From Spirogloea muscicola (taxonomy: Eukaryota > Streptophyta > Zygnematophyceae > Spirogloeales > Spirogloeaceae), in assembly GCA_009602725.1 (NCBI GenBank), contig WELB01000121.1:94260-125142 (forward strand): a stretch of 30,883 nt of DNA. The letters are read 5' to 3'. How positions within the stretch are numbered: position 1 is the stretch's first letter; the number at the start of each line of letters is the position of its first letter. Below are positions 1 to 11,782 of this stretch, piece after piece. The position numbers were made by a program, and so were the translations under genes. The notes beneath the pieces are model-generated. The model did no database searches. It saw only the letters and a list, made by a program, of their open reading frames with translations, and was not told the DNA's origin.

Positions 1-1846
1 TGTCGCCGCCGCCGCCGCCGCAGCCGCCGCCGCCGCCGCCGCCGCCGTTCGGGGCGCTTCTCTGGGACAATGCGGTGTCGCTCGCGGAGGCCCAGATGGG
101 CGCCGCGCAGGTAGCTGTCACGCTGCCGCACCAGCTGTCGCTGCGCGAGTGGGCGGCGCAGGAGGGCCTGTTCCCGTACTGGCGCGTCGAGGAGCTCCAG
201 AGCGAACCTGGCGTCGAGTGCAGCGATGCTGAGGCCTTTGACGCGGACGTGGGCGGCGGCGCTGCGCCAGAGCATGGCATTGCCACGCTGAGCCTGGCGA
301 GCTATCAGCAGCCCGCCGCTGCGGTCGGGCCGGCTGTTGCGCTCCTCCCGGCATACGTCGAGTGCGAGCCAGACCTCGACGACGATGACGATGACGACAG
401 TGACACGAGTGGCAGCTCCCGAGGTCGCGGGCTGGGGCCCAGCCTGGCGCTCGTGGCGCCTAAGCCGGCGGCCGGCCTGGCTGGCCTGCGCGGCGGCCTG
501 ACGGCGGCGGGCCGTGCCGTCCTTGCCATCTGCCTCTCGCTCTACATAGCCAGTGACAGGGAAGGCGGCGGCGCTGCCCCGGGTGGTCGCCGCCTGCTGG
601 CAGTCAGCAGCCTCTGCGGCGGCTTGGCCGCGCTGATGGTCACCATGAGTGAGGCAGCTGCGCTGGCCAAGGTATGCAGAATGCCTCAGCCGCAAATTAT
701 ATTTTGAAGCCCTTGAAGGGCCACAATCAATCACTGATGTAATTAACATAGGTTCGTTCATACTCCTGCGTGTTACGGCTAAATCCGTCAATGTTCGCCT
801 CTGAATGATAGTAAATTTCCCTGTAGGTCATGGTCTAACTATTGTCAGAAGAATTGCACGGAATAGCATCTACACCTCTTATATCTACACCTATCATGAG
901 TCTTAAGCTTGTTCTGTTATCTGTTTGGATCACGTATCCATTGACACCTGACACCTGGTGTTGTGTAGAATTCACCCAAGTAAAGGCAGTCATTGCAAAA
1001 CATGAGCAGAAATGTCATTCATTGGCCATCAAGATGCACTTTGTCCATGGTGGCGCCTGACAATGGCGCCTTGCTGCAACCTGCAGGACGTTTATGCAAT
1101 CCTGCTGGCCGCCGCGCTGGCGGCTGCTGCAGCAAAGCTCGTCAGCACCTTTCCTGCTGCCGAGGGGGAGGGCAACGAGAACAATGGCGAAACGCCACTG
1201 CGCCTCCTTGCGCTGCCCCAGGACAAGGCCACGCTTGAAGCCCTGCCCCCCATCCGGCTGCGCAATGGGCGGCGCTGGGATAAGGTCTGTGCCAGTGCCG
1301 CCGTAGTTCAGACTCTGTCAATCCTGATATGTGCATTTCTGTAAAGCTACATACCTGTGGAAAAGGCAGTCTTGTGACTTTGGTAATGTATAAGGCTTGT
1401 ACTTGATGCACTGGCGTGTCGCCCGGATTATGCCAGGTGTTCGCAGGTTAGAGGCTCATTCTCAACTGATTGACTGGTCGCCTGCTTCTGTGATGCAGCT
1501 GGTGTTGCAGCTCGGCGTGCTGGCAGCAGTGTTCTCGGCGGCCACTATCCTCGCTCTGGCTGTCCGCCTGGGCTTCGCAGCGTCCTCATTTGTGGCAATG
1601 CATGTTGTGCTGCTCTTTCCGCGCCTGCTTGACCTTGGGTTTGTGTTTCCAAGGCCGCCACTGGCACCACCTCATCAGCAGCTTGCGGCCAGCGAGCTCA
1701 TTGTCCTGGCAAGAGTGTGCCAAAGCCTTGTGCCTTCGCTGCTTGCCGCTGCAAGCTGGGCGCTCTACCTCCTCAGCATAACCGTCAGCCTGGCCTCCAC
1801 CTTCCTGATCCTCATCTCCTTCACCACGCGTTCCGACATTCGATGA
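1..1846 (+). CDS. multi-pass membrane protein, unidentified, 5' partial (3 exons)
   Basis: I do not recognise this family. Three exons join in phase 0: 3-671 (open to the window edge), 1087-1284 and 1499-1846 with a TGA stop. The introns are 672-1086 (GTATGC...CTGCAG) and 1285-1498 (GTCTGT...ATGCAG). The visible part is about 404 residues. It opens with a proline run from a CCG repeat and continues with LSLREWAAQEG and an acidic run of seven Asp (bases 376-402). About six or seven hydrophobic segments then follow: two at the end of exon 1, one at the start of exon 2 (DVYAILLAAALAAAAAK) and three or four in exon 3. The end of exon 3 is strongly hydrophobic (LYLLSITVSLASTFLILISF) before a short polar tail, TTRSDIR. 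The true start lies upstream or at the in-frame ATG at 96. It ends about 1.6 kb before ABCB28 on the same strand and appears to be a separate gene. Confidence 0.6.
3..47 (+). repeat. CCG triplet repeat encoding a proline run
   Basis: The first bases are almost pure CCG with one CAG interruption. In the frame of the downstream exon they read Pro5-Gln-Pro8. The run may be coding or untranslated because the start of the gene lies outside the window. Confidence 0.85.
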
Positions 1847-3439
1847 AAGTGTGCACCTAGTGCCGCCAGGTTGCTTCTTGAGCACCTGTTGTAAGATAAC
1901 CCATAAAGTTAGGATATTTATTTGCTGCTGCAGCAGACCTGTACAGGAAGACTAAGAGCCCCGTCAGATTGCGCTCAAGACCAAATAAAGCCTTCATTTG
2001 ATCATACTATAATCAAAGACACATTCTGCGTGCTATTGCGTGACGATGCCCTTCACCTTATTCAATCCTGACTTAAAGGCTTCAAGGACGGGTGGCTAAT
2101 CTCTAAGTAAGTGCGGAAGCTGTGTGCCGCTGTGAGTGGATGTGTGTCTGAAGCGCTGAGAAGAGGGCGGTCTGCTGGTCCTTCGGACAGAGGGAGACGT
2201 CTAGTTGAGGACTCACAGTGGAGGCGACAAGAAGCGGAGGCTGCTAAACGTGATAGACAGTAGAGCAACATGAGGAGCAGACAGACAGGGAACATTCTGA
2301 AGTTAGGAATATCAGAAAGCCTGACAGCTGCCTGCTTAAGCTGTACAGCTCGCTCTAAGCTGACACAGCAGGAGGCCCTACTGCCTCCGTTCTCGCCTTG
2401 GGCAAGGCAGCCTTAGATAACTGGCAGTGCTTGTGATAGCGGAAAGCAAAGCTTACAAGACCACGATGCAAACTGCTGGCAACCAGATTTTTGCTGGTCC
2501 ACAGATATCCATGTGTGCTAAGACTGCAAATTCTTATGCGTTCTTTGGATTGCAAAGATCTCAACCAGTTGTGGAATCTAAATACATGATACTAGATTGC
2601 CTTCTGCAGCCCTCTTGGTCTGGGCCCTGGGGTCGTGTAGGTGCTCCTTGTCCTGTCTTGTCTGGACACTTCCTCCCTGCATACCATGATATCAGCCCTA
2701 ATTGCATCATCTAGGTCTCGAAGTACATATCGCTCATTGATGATGTGAACCACGTATCCTTTCCCAGTTTGTGAGTTCCAGCCCAGGTGTGACTGCCATA
2801 GCTCTGGGTCTCTGGGTCTCTGCGCCGAGCGCAGTCATGGCGGTGGCCTAGGAGGTGCAGTGTGAACTAATGGAAAAACGTTCAAATATATATTGCTGCT
2901 GCTGATATAAACGAGCTGCTGTAAAAGCCAGCAAGGTGCATACAGAAAGGTGTCCATGACGGAGCCACAAGCTAGGCAAACAGGGCGCTCTTAAATCATG
3001 GTAAACCGGCCCTTAGATTTTCACCTTAATATAGCTTTTCCTTTTGATTAGTAGGTGCGAGGGCTGGCGGAAGCCCAGCTGCTGCCAGCACCGCCCACCT
3101 CCATCATCGCCCACGTCCCCGCCTCCGTCCTCTTCCGTTTACTTATTCTAATTTCTCTTTCTTTTATGCTTGCCTGTGTACTAACTTGGCCACTCAGGCC
3201 CTCCCTCTCCCATATCTCACCATCTCCTGCTTGCGGCACAGCTTGCGACACAGCTGCGGCAGCCCGCCTCCCTCTCTTGCCCCGAGCTGCGTTCCGAAGT
3301 CCCTCGCCATCGCCCAAGAGCCCCCAGCTCGCATGCCTGCCTTGCCGGAGGCGCGCCAGGCGCCTCTCCTCCGAGCTGAGAGGATGCCCGGCAGACAGCG
3401 GCGGCAGCCATTGACGGGCCCAGCTTAGTCTGAACCACT
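1847..3439. other. intergenic stretch and probable upstream region of ABCB28
   Basis: I see no supported gene here. Short open frames exist on both strands without family features or convincing splice signals. The part from about 3100 is pyrimidine-rich and includes TTGGCCACTCAGG at 3186-3198, which recurs upstream of ABCF1 (18781-18793) and of its duplicate (13869-13881). This suggests promoter or leader sequence of ABCB28. Confidence 0.5.
1890..1894 (+). promoter_or_regulatory. possible TGTAA polyadenylation signal
   Basis: TGTAA lies 44 bases after the TGA of the membrane-protein gene. TGTAA is the common polyadenylation signal of chlorophyte nuclear genes. A single pentamer is weak evidence. 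Confidence 0.35.
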
Positions 3440-3474
3440 GAACCCAAACCCTAAACCAAAGCCTAAAACCAACC
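3440..3474 (+). promoter_or_regulatory. telo-box-like CCCTAAA tract just before the ABCB28 start
   Basis: Degenerate CCCTAAA repeats (AAACCCTAAACC and variants) end 8 bases before the ATG. In plants, telo-boxes (AAACCCTAA) occur near the 5' ends of translation-related genes. Whether this one is regulatory or only an interstitial telomere-like tract cannot be told from the sequence. Confidence 0.5.
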
Positions 3475-3481
3475 CGCTGCC

Positions 3482-6400
3482 ATGGCAGTCCCTGCGCTGG
3501 CGGCGGCTGTGCCGCTGACATGGGCTAGCCACGCCCCGGCTCCGCCAAGAACGGCGGCAGCTGCCACAAGTCTGTCACGGCTTGGCCTTCCGGCCCGTCC
3601 GCTCGGCTGGCCGAGGCAGCTGCAGAAGGCCAAGCCTGCAGCAGGAGTTAAGGAGCTCCGGTCTCGTCGACAGAATGGCGGCCGTGCAGTCGGGCAGCCG
3701 AGAGCCGCATACATCGCCCCTCCGGCTACGCTGCAGCGTGACGCTGACCGAGGCGACAACAGCATGGAGCCGGCGCAGGACCCACTCACCCACTTGGTGA
3801 GCAACACCTATGGCGGCACTACAGCGTCGCTGTTCTTGTCGCCTGCTCGCTGTCTTCCTGCCACTGTTGTACTTAATATCCACAGCCTAAGAGCAAATTA
3901 CATTCGTGATTAGACCATGTGCCAGAAAATTTTATGAAGTATAGGTGCGTATATATTGGAAACTGCTAACACTTTAGCGATAGAATCGGAGCACACATGA
4001 TTTTCCCTTGTTCTTGCTCTTCATCATGCCAAATTGAGGAAGTTATTATGTTCTCGCAGAGATGCCAATTGAAGACTTCATTTTTATATCCAGGACTTAA
4101 CACGCCCTTTTCTGCACGCTCGTTGCAGAAAGAGCCACCAAGGGCGTCCCTGCAGGCGCGAGAGGCTGCCCGGCAGGCGCGCAGCGCGGCAGTGCTCACT
4201 TGGGGTGGCATCATGGCGATTGTGGTCACACAACGGCTACGCATCCTGGTTGCGGTTGCCGCGCTTGTTGGCGGCACCTGCTGCACTCTTGTCATGCCTC
4301 AGTTCTCCGGTGAGAAGGCCACAGCTGCGGAGGCAGCTCTTTCTTCCAGGCTGCAGTGTCTGCTTGCGTCTGTTAGTGGTATAGTGTTAGATGTTCTATT
4401 GCTGTTGTTGCTATTATGCCGCCCCTTGCTTGCAATTGGCTATTTCCTGGTATATGCGCTAACGTGTTAAAGTGGATGACATCAACCTTCCTATGTCATT
4501 CGCTGCTTGCCTTTTCCGGCAGGGCAGTTCTTTGAGACACTCATTGGCAAGCGGCAGGGCAACCTGGGCCGCATGTTGGGCTCGCTCGCCGTTGTGTACG
4601 TCATGGAGCCCATCTTCACTGTCGCGTACGTCACGTCCATGTGCACCGCCTGGGAGGCAGTCATGGCCAAGCTTCGTACCGCCGTGTTCCAGCGCTTGCT
4701 TGTGCAGAAGGCAGGCCTTATTCCCCTTGGTCCCACCGTTTCTTTGCACACTTTGAGCATCTGGTTGGTATAAGACCTCACAGTATTATGTAAATGACGG
4801 AGGAGCAGCTCAACGTAGATAGCACTTCGTCAGACAATGTGACTACTGATGTTGGCCCGTTATTGACTGTTTGATAACAGGTGGAGTTCTATGATAAGCA
4901 CAAGGTGGGCATGATTGGCTGATAGATAACCAGGCCCTTAAACCACCCCCCTCCCCCCCCCCCCTCTCCCCCCTTCCNNNCCCTCCCTCTTCACCCCCCT
5001 CTTCCCCCCTCCACTTTCCCTCCTTTGCACTCGCTTGTTCGCAGTCGGTGCAGACAAGACATCCTGCATATGGGTGGCGGGATATGCTGCCTTGAGCCTT
5101 TTAGGCCCTTCGTTATGTTCTTCTGTGCTGGTCAAAGAGGCCTGCTTGGCTGTTGCTGTATTCAATTAAGCAATTAACTTAACTTTGTCGCGCTTATTCA
5201 GGACTCAGTCTCCTGCATTCATTCAGGTGTCAAGCTTGATGGTTGGCGCTGCTTGACTCTTTGGACTGCTTGTTCTTGACTCAGCTCGTAGGTGCGTCTG
5301 ACGATCTTCAGTGGGCTTGGACCAGGTCGGTGAGCTGCAGGCATTGCTGTCTACGGAACTTGGATACATAGAGAAGATCGTCAGTGAGAACGTGTCACGA
5401 GACCGCGGCTTTCGCGCTCTGTCAGAGGTACAGTGGTCAACCTGATGCATCTGCAAGATGGGTGGTCATCTTCCTGTGCCCGTCACTTTGATGAAGGCCT
5501 GTTTGGTTGTCAGCAACTCGACTGGACAATGGTGTTTCCAAGTCATGCAAATGCTTCCTAGAATCTGTTACATATCAGGGCAGCAAACACAGCTGTGATT
5601 CACATCAAGCGTGAGGGGACACGCGTGAGGGGTCAGCTTAGGGCCATGTGAAGCAAGCTAAGACCCTTTGGATCACAATCTCACTCAGCCTGTTGTTACT
5701 TGGCTTATAACATACATGGCTGAGAATTTCTGCAATTCCGTCTCCTTCTTACGCCCTTCGATACAATATGCAATGCAAACCAGGTCCTGGGCACCCTGGC
5801 TATCCTCTTCACGTTGTCCAGAGAGCTTGCTCCAATTCTCGGCCTCCTCATACTTGGAGTGTCAGCTGGAGTTGGTACGTTGCTGCCTCCTCGCGAGGAG
5901 AAAACACCTCTTTATGTCAATTGCACAACCTGTGAGATACTTCATATGTGCCCATGGGATGAGCACCTTGAGCTACTGTTGTATGTAAGGTCTAGGTACA
6001 AGTGCAGCATGGTGTAAGCAATCCAAACATTGAGGTGAGACCAGCATAAGTCATGATGCTGCCTAACTTGTTGGCTGTGCTTGAGTGCAGCCGTGTATAA
6101 GCGCACGACTGCACCCGTCTTCAAGGCGCATGCCGCAGCACAGGCTCGGATCTCCGAATGCGCAAATGAAACATTCGGCGCAATCCGCACTGTATGTTCT
6201 TGCTGCCAAGAGCCGGTGTATGGTCTTGACTGTCGTTGGTATGAAGGCTCACACAATGCATCTGTCACCAAGGTGTTAGGGTCAAGGTTTCAGGGGTTTA
6301 GGGTTCAAGGTTAGGTTAGGTGTTGTTTGTACTTGCAGCCCAGAGCATGTCCACCGTCTGAGCCCCTGGATCCCTTTGCAGGTGCGGTCATTCGGTGGTG

Positions 6401-9048
6401 AGATGCGTCAGTACAGCATGTTTGGTTCTCAGGTCGAGGCATACCGCCAGAGCGGGACGACGTTGAGCTGGCTGCGTTCTGCCAATGAGAGCTGGACGCG
6501 TATTGCCGTCTATGTGTCCCTTCTCGTGGTGTACTATCTTGGTGGCTCAAAAGTCAAGGCGGTATGCCTCCTATGTACCACCCACTTTCTGCTCTCTTAG
6601 TGGCCTTGTCTTTTTAAGAAAAAGATAATTTGGGGGAAAAATGGTGCAGCTTCTTTGTCAGTCCTCTTACCTTCTCTTTCAGGCGCGTGTGTGTAAAATT
6701 AGCTGCAGATTTGATGACATAACTCCTTTTTCTTTCCGGTTCTTGTCCTTCCTTGGGCAGGGTGAGCTTCCCATTGGGACTATGGTGTCCTTCATCGGCT
6801 ACACCTTCACGTTGACATTTGCCGTACGCTCATTTCTGTGATCATCTCATTGCTTACGTCATTGCTCTTATCGCCTCCGGCCTGACATCAGTCTTCCTAC
6901 ACATGATGTATCAATGAGAATCTCTTTTTCTATGTTTTGGTCTGCAGTTTGCTGTGCTCTAGATACAGGTCTCAGAAATATAAAATCAGGTCATCGGATT
7001 CAAAGACTAACAGATGAGGGGAGGTGCGGCAGGTGCAAGGGCTGGTGAACACGCTCGCGGACCTGCGAAGCGTCCTGTCGGCAGTTGGGCGCGTCAACAA
7101 TGTTGCAGGCTCAGCTGAGTTTGACGACTCCTTGGCAATCGGCCTGGCGAGAGAGGCCATGGGCGAGCTGGAGAGCTGCAAGGACATCAAGCCGCCCACG
7201 CGCCAGCCGACCTCATCAGACAGACCTTTGGAGTCGGCTGGGAGCCAGAAGGGCGTGCAGGACCGCAGTGTCTGCGAGCTTGCATGGACCGGGGACGTCA
7301 CACTTGAGGGTGAGCAGACTTGAGTTCATTGTAACGACCACTAAAATTTCATAGTGGTTGTTAATACAAAAGTAATGAACCTAATAAAGCCCAACCCTAA
7401 ACCCTAAATACTAAACCCTAAATCCATCTGTGTGTCTTCATCAAGTGGCACCCTCGATTGCTGAACTCTTCTCTTTGGGAGATTTTGTCTTGTCAGAAGT
7501 AGCTTATGTTGCAATTGCTGCAGGAGTGTATTTTGCCTACCCTTTGAGGCCGGATGCGTATGTGCTTAAGGGGATCAACCTGAGGCTAAGAGCTGGATCG
7601 GTCACGGCGCTGGTGGGGTCCAGTGGGGCTGGCAAGAGCACTGTGGTGCAGCTCCTGTCCCGCTTCTACGAGGTAGGTCCATTGTCAGCAATTTACAGTA
7701 CATTTCGATCATTATGTGCAACTTAGATTATGCACAGTACATGAATCTATTTGTTGGAGCCGTCTATGTGACTCTGGGTAGCTGCTGTTGCAGCCCGTAG
7801 AGGGTAGGATTGCGTTGGCCAACTGGGACGTCAGAAGATTTGACAAGAGCGAGTGGGCCAAAGCCGTCTCCCTTGTCAACCAGGTGTGCCATCCTTTGCC
7901 GATCTTGCACTGCCAGACACTATGTGGTGGAGTTGATACTTAGTTGCAGGAACTTGTACACTTTCAACAAGCTATGCCCACTTGGCTTACACATTCTGTA
8001 TTGACATGCCCACATGCAGGAGCCGGTGCTCTTTGCCATGTCTGTGAAAGACAACATAGCGTATGGCTTGCCTAATGACGAAGTCTCGCATGAAGATGTA
8101 GTTGCTGCTGCCAAGGCTGCCAATGCTCACGATTTCGTTGAGAGGTTGCCTCAGGTAAGCATTTGAGATGATTACCCTTGTCAGTCATGTGACGACGGCG
8201 ACTGCTGTTGCACAGCTGCCAGAGCAAATGTCCTTGAGCATAGAAAGCACTAAGTTTCTCTTTGGATTTGGCATGTGCGTTGTTTGCTTGTTGAGGGTTA
8301 TGACACACTAGTGGGGGAGCGGGGGAGCCTGCTAAGTGGTGGTCAGCGGCAGGTACTTCTGAGCTCGTCGCCTTGACCAGGCTGTAGACCTGCGTGTATG
8401 CTGCTACAGCTCGGATTTAGTTGCCAGCTAAGAGAGGTTTCTGACAAATCTGCTCCACTTGCTTCACTGACCTGTGCTTTGTTGGTCAAATGGCAGAGAG
8501 TAGCCATTGCACGTGCCCTCTTGAAGAATTCTCCAATACTTATTCTGGATGAGGTAGGACGTCAGAGCTTATTCTCAGGGCGGATGCCTTTACTAGGACT
8601 GGACCATGTATATACTTTGCAGTTGCCATGTTGTGACTTGTGCTCAAGCATAGTCTGACAGCTGTGCCTGCATGTGAAGGCCACCAGCGCCCTAGACAGC
8701 CTTAGTGAGCGACTCGTCCAAGATGCACTGGAGCGTCTCATGAAGGTCCACTTCTTTTGCAATTTGCATTCATCTCGTTGGATCTTGCCACTTGAGTAGC
8801 AATCATTCACTCCTGCGCACATAAGATGGTCACTCATGATGGTAACCTCTGGTTTCATGTTCAATTTGGAGTTTCAGGGGAGGACCACCCTTGTCATCGC
8901 TCACAGATTAAGCACAGTGCAGGCGGCCGATCAGATTGCTGTCCTTTCCAATGGGGAGGTCATTGAGTTAGGTTCGCATGCTCAGTTGATTAGCAAACAT
9001 GGGGCTTATGCCAATCTCGTCCATAGCCAGCGGTTGACATTTGAGTAG
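3482..9048 (+). CDS. ABCB28: plastid half-size ABC transporter, ABCB28/NAP8-like (17 exons)
   Basis: A half ABC exporter (TMD then NBD) expected in the plastid envelope; the substrate is not shown by the sequence. Exons: 3482-3796, 4129-4309, 4523-4710, 4881-4904, 5326-5427, 5784-5874, 6091-6191, 6382-6561, 6761-6823, 7033-7309, 7524-7672, 7794-7883, 8020-8154, 8296-8352, 8497-8553, 8680-8745, 8878-9048. All phases agree and give 748 residues with no frameshift. The start has a good GCCATGG context and opens an Ala/Ser/Arg-rich leader like a plastid transit peptide (about residues 1-105). Five or six membrane segments lie between about 138 and 417. The NBD has Tyr510, Walker [10 protein letters not shown] (539-547), Q-loop Gln587, signature LSGGQ (645-649), Walker B ILILDE (665-670), SALD (673-676) and H-switch His701. 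Phrases such as [21 protein letters not shown] and [20 protein letters not shown] match my memory of Arabidopsis ABCB28 throughout, including the TMD. Exons 1 and 10 (leader and linker) are the least constrained. Confidence 0.9.
4711..4880 (+). other. GC-AG intron (ABCB28 intron 3)
   Basis: The exon ends ...LLVQK (AAG) and the next base pair is GC (AAG|GCAGGC). The acceptor is ATAACAG. The join [10 protein letters not shown] matches the conserved half-transporter sequence exactly, so a GC donor is needed. The other 15 introns of the gene start with GT. Confidence 0.8.
4881..4904 (+). other. 24-nt micro-exon of ABCB28 (VEFYDKHK)
   Basis: Eight codons lie between ACAG and GTGGGC. They supply the first half of the conserved motif that continues in the next exon as VGELQALL. 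The exon is phase 0 on both sides, so skipping it would keep the frame but remove this motif. Confidence 0.8.
4943..5030. repeat. C-rich low-complexity tract with an assembly gap (nnn at 4978-4980)
   Basis: A nearly pure C/T stretch inside ABCB28 intron 4 contains three undetermined bases. The true length of the tract is uncertain, but no coding exon is affected. Confidence 0.9.
6273..6321. repeat. interstitial telomere-like tract (TTTAGGG type) in ABCB28 intron 7
   Basis: Degenerate TTAGGG/TTTAGGG units (GTTAGGG, GGTTTAGGGTT, GGTTAGGTTAGG) lie in the intron between 6192 and 6381. The G-rich strand is the coding strand here. Confidence 0.7.
7391..7425. repeat. interstitial telomere-like tract (CCCTAAA type) in ABCB28 intron 10
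   Basis: CCAACCCTAAACCCTAAA is followed by ACTAAACCCTAAATCC, in the opposite orientation to the tract at 6273. It lies within the intron 7310-7523. Confidence 0.75.
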
Positions 9049-11782
9049 CTGCATATGTTTTTGTACACCTAGTTAGCAGGCGTTTGAGCTTTTGAGGTGG
9101 GTGCCATCCGCCAGATACAATTTTGAGGCCCTTAAGGCTGCTAGCTTCATAGAGGTGTGGGCGCCCTGATTGTAGGGAGGACTTGAAGGCTCTTGATCAA
9201 GTAGACATTGCTTCTTTGCAAGAGGCAGCAGCTATGAGGAGCCAGCTGGAAAAGTGATCACTAGTCAAACAAGAGTTACTAATTGCAAAGGGTATTCATT
9301 GAGTACTTCAATGGACGCTGCAAGTTCTTATTAGTCCTCAGTCAGCGACTAGAAGTGGAGACCCAGAAAGCGCCTTGCCGAAGTTCTACTTGCTGCTAGT
9401 GCATGCCCAGCTAGCAGCTGTAGGACTATCGTCTGACATTCCTGCAAGACCGTAAGGTGAGTGCGGTAGAGAACAAGTTGAGGCTGTCCATATTAAATTA
9501 ATGCTTGCTGTACTCCGCGCCATGCCAAGCTCAGCAACTTCGTCACTTATGGGGCCCCCAAAAAGACTATGGCCAACGCCCTGTGGGCGATGATTGGCAT
9601 GCTTACTTGGCCTGCGTAATGTGCTCCGTCTCGTACGTTGCATGCCTTCCGTGCGGTGTCTGTACGCAACTGCAATTTTGCCAGAGCGACCCGAGAAGAG
9701 CACTCCTGTCCATGCGCTACGGTCGTACGGCGGCCCTCCCTCCTCCAGCACCTGGCCCAGCTATTCTATATACGTCGTCCCGGTCGGGGGTCAGCTTGGA
9801 GCATACTAGCATCTTGCTGGCAGTAGATGCATATACTTAAAACTGCTTGTGCTCATTCTGCAGCGCTCCCAAGCTTTGGCTTCTAGTAGGCTTGCCGGGC
9901 ACTCTCTAAGCCAGGCCATTGTCCGTCTGTGGCGGTGCTTCGGCTCCCCAAGTTAGCCTGTCGAGTCTCTACGTGCTCACTTGGTGGTACTGGAGCCACC
10001 CTTCAGCTTTTACAATGTTACCTTAGCCCCCCTTGGCATTGGGCTTCACTTATGTAGCACTAGCTTTTGGCCGAACAGTGTATTGGCCTCCCTTTTACTT
10101 GACGCGCGCTGCGTCGCGCTGCGTGCCTTCTCTCTCGTACAAGCTTGCGCCTGACCTGTTCGCTTTGCTGCTTTCATTGGTGTTCATCATGCTGGTGTTG
10201 GCTATCATTTGCAGGCCTGCACCCACAGTTACGCTGACAAAGTCGACTTGGCCCACCTCTGGGGCTGACTTGCGCCATCTGTTTGTGCATGATGGAGGAC
10301 TTCTTCCTGACCACCTGGCAGCGGGCCTCACCTCCCAAACATGGCACATCGGAGCAGGTCAAGTAACGTCAATCGCTCCCCTCCTTGCGCACAGTGCAGC
10401 ATGTGGGCCAGCTTCACCATACCGTATGACATGCGCCACAATCGTGAGTGAGATACGAAGAGGGGAGGGTAAGGAGGGGCTTGATGACCGGGAGGCAATA
10501 TGGCAGTGCAATATATTTAGATCCTAGAGCCAAACGAGCGCTGTTGGGACAGAAGGCAACTAGCAGGCGAGCTCGATTGCACAGGTCTGCTGCAGGCAGG
10601 AGTCTAAGCGTTCCTTAAAGGCCGCCTGCTTCTTCTTGAGCATCTACTATGTACTGCCTTTAATCAGCGGTGTGCACAAGGTGGCCAACAAGTGACCACC
10701 CCTTCGAAGAGCAGGGTACGCCTGCAGCAAGCAAAAGTGGGCGTTGCTTGAGACCGCCTAACGGAGTGGGTGCCCACCATCATGCCAGATACCGCCTGCT
10801 CCAAAATGTGTGGCAGGCCTTGCGAACAATTGATGTGTGAGTTTAGATGGAAGTGGCCCCCTAGGTCCAGCTACGAATATAGGAAGATAGGAGAGCAGAA
10901 TACTCTCCATCATCTCTGATCAAAAATTGCATGCTATGTAAGATCACTTGAAATCTAAAGAGAGTCGTCACCACAGTTTCATGTATCAGCGGAAGCAGCT
11001 GTTGAAGGTCGCCGAAGCACCATGTTTTAAGCTTAAGCAAGTCTTACGCCGCTGTGTAAGAAGAAAGCAACTGTAGATCTATATTTTAGCAATCAAGAGA
11101 TGAAGAGAGGAAAAATCCTAGGACAGGCAAGTTGTATGTTCTAAGAAATATGCAGCCGGGGTCTCTGTGTGCAGTCCTAACAAATACTTCTTGCAGTCCT
11201 GCCACACGATGAAACCTACTGGCTTATCAGATGTAGACATATGTACGAGCCTGCAAGAAGCTCTTGGTCAGGCTCTGAGCTCTCCGACATTCTTAGACAG
11301 GAGGCAAAGCTCTAGCATCTCGGTTCTGTAATACATGTACAAGATTGTCATTTCCGTCTCTGTCAAAGTCAGCAAGTCACGTTTAAAACATGAGTGACAT
11401 GTGTTACAGCAATGTGGTTGCGCCGACTATCACCCTGTTGTCAAGATGACCAGCCATTGCTTGGTCCACTCGTTCGGAAGAGGCTTACGCGAGAGCTGTG
11501 ACGCTCAAACAGTGGCACGATCATCACTGCACGTTTGAGGGTCACCCATTGGTAGATGAGCTCAAGAAGCAAGCTAGGCGGCTTTCAAAGGCCTTAGCCG
11601 TGCTTGCACCCGAATTGCAAACCATCATAGGGGCTCTAGCCTCTGCATTGAGCGCTCGCGTCCTTCTTTGTCCTCGGACGCGTGTTCGACTGGACATCAA
11701 CATTATATGGAGCCTGCTCCTTGCCGAGATGAGCTGAAGAAAAGTTTCAGATTTCCAGCAGTAATAAGACATTGAGGTTTAG
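9049..11782. other. no supported gene; possible degraded coding debris at 9500-10500
   Basis: After the ABCB28 stop there is about 2.7 kb without a gene I can defend. Between about 9505 and 10527 several frames stay open for 70-160 codons (for example 10033-10527 from a TTG, with a hydrophobic stretch). The frames interrupt each other and none matches a family I know. A 79-codon frame at 11498-11737 starts with GTG and contains ELKKQARRLSKALAVLAPELQ. These could be eroded retroelement pieces or chance. Confidence 0.4.

Noticed and set aside
1397-1498. upstream extension of membrane-protein exon 3 as coding
   Set aside because: A good acceptor (TGATGCAG at 1498) restores phase with exon 2 at 1499, and the upstream bases look intronic.
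10033-10527. 164-codon plus-strand frame with a hydrophobic stretch
   Set aside because: It starts at TTG, matches no family I know, and overlaps other open frames; kept only as possible debris.
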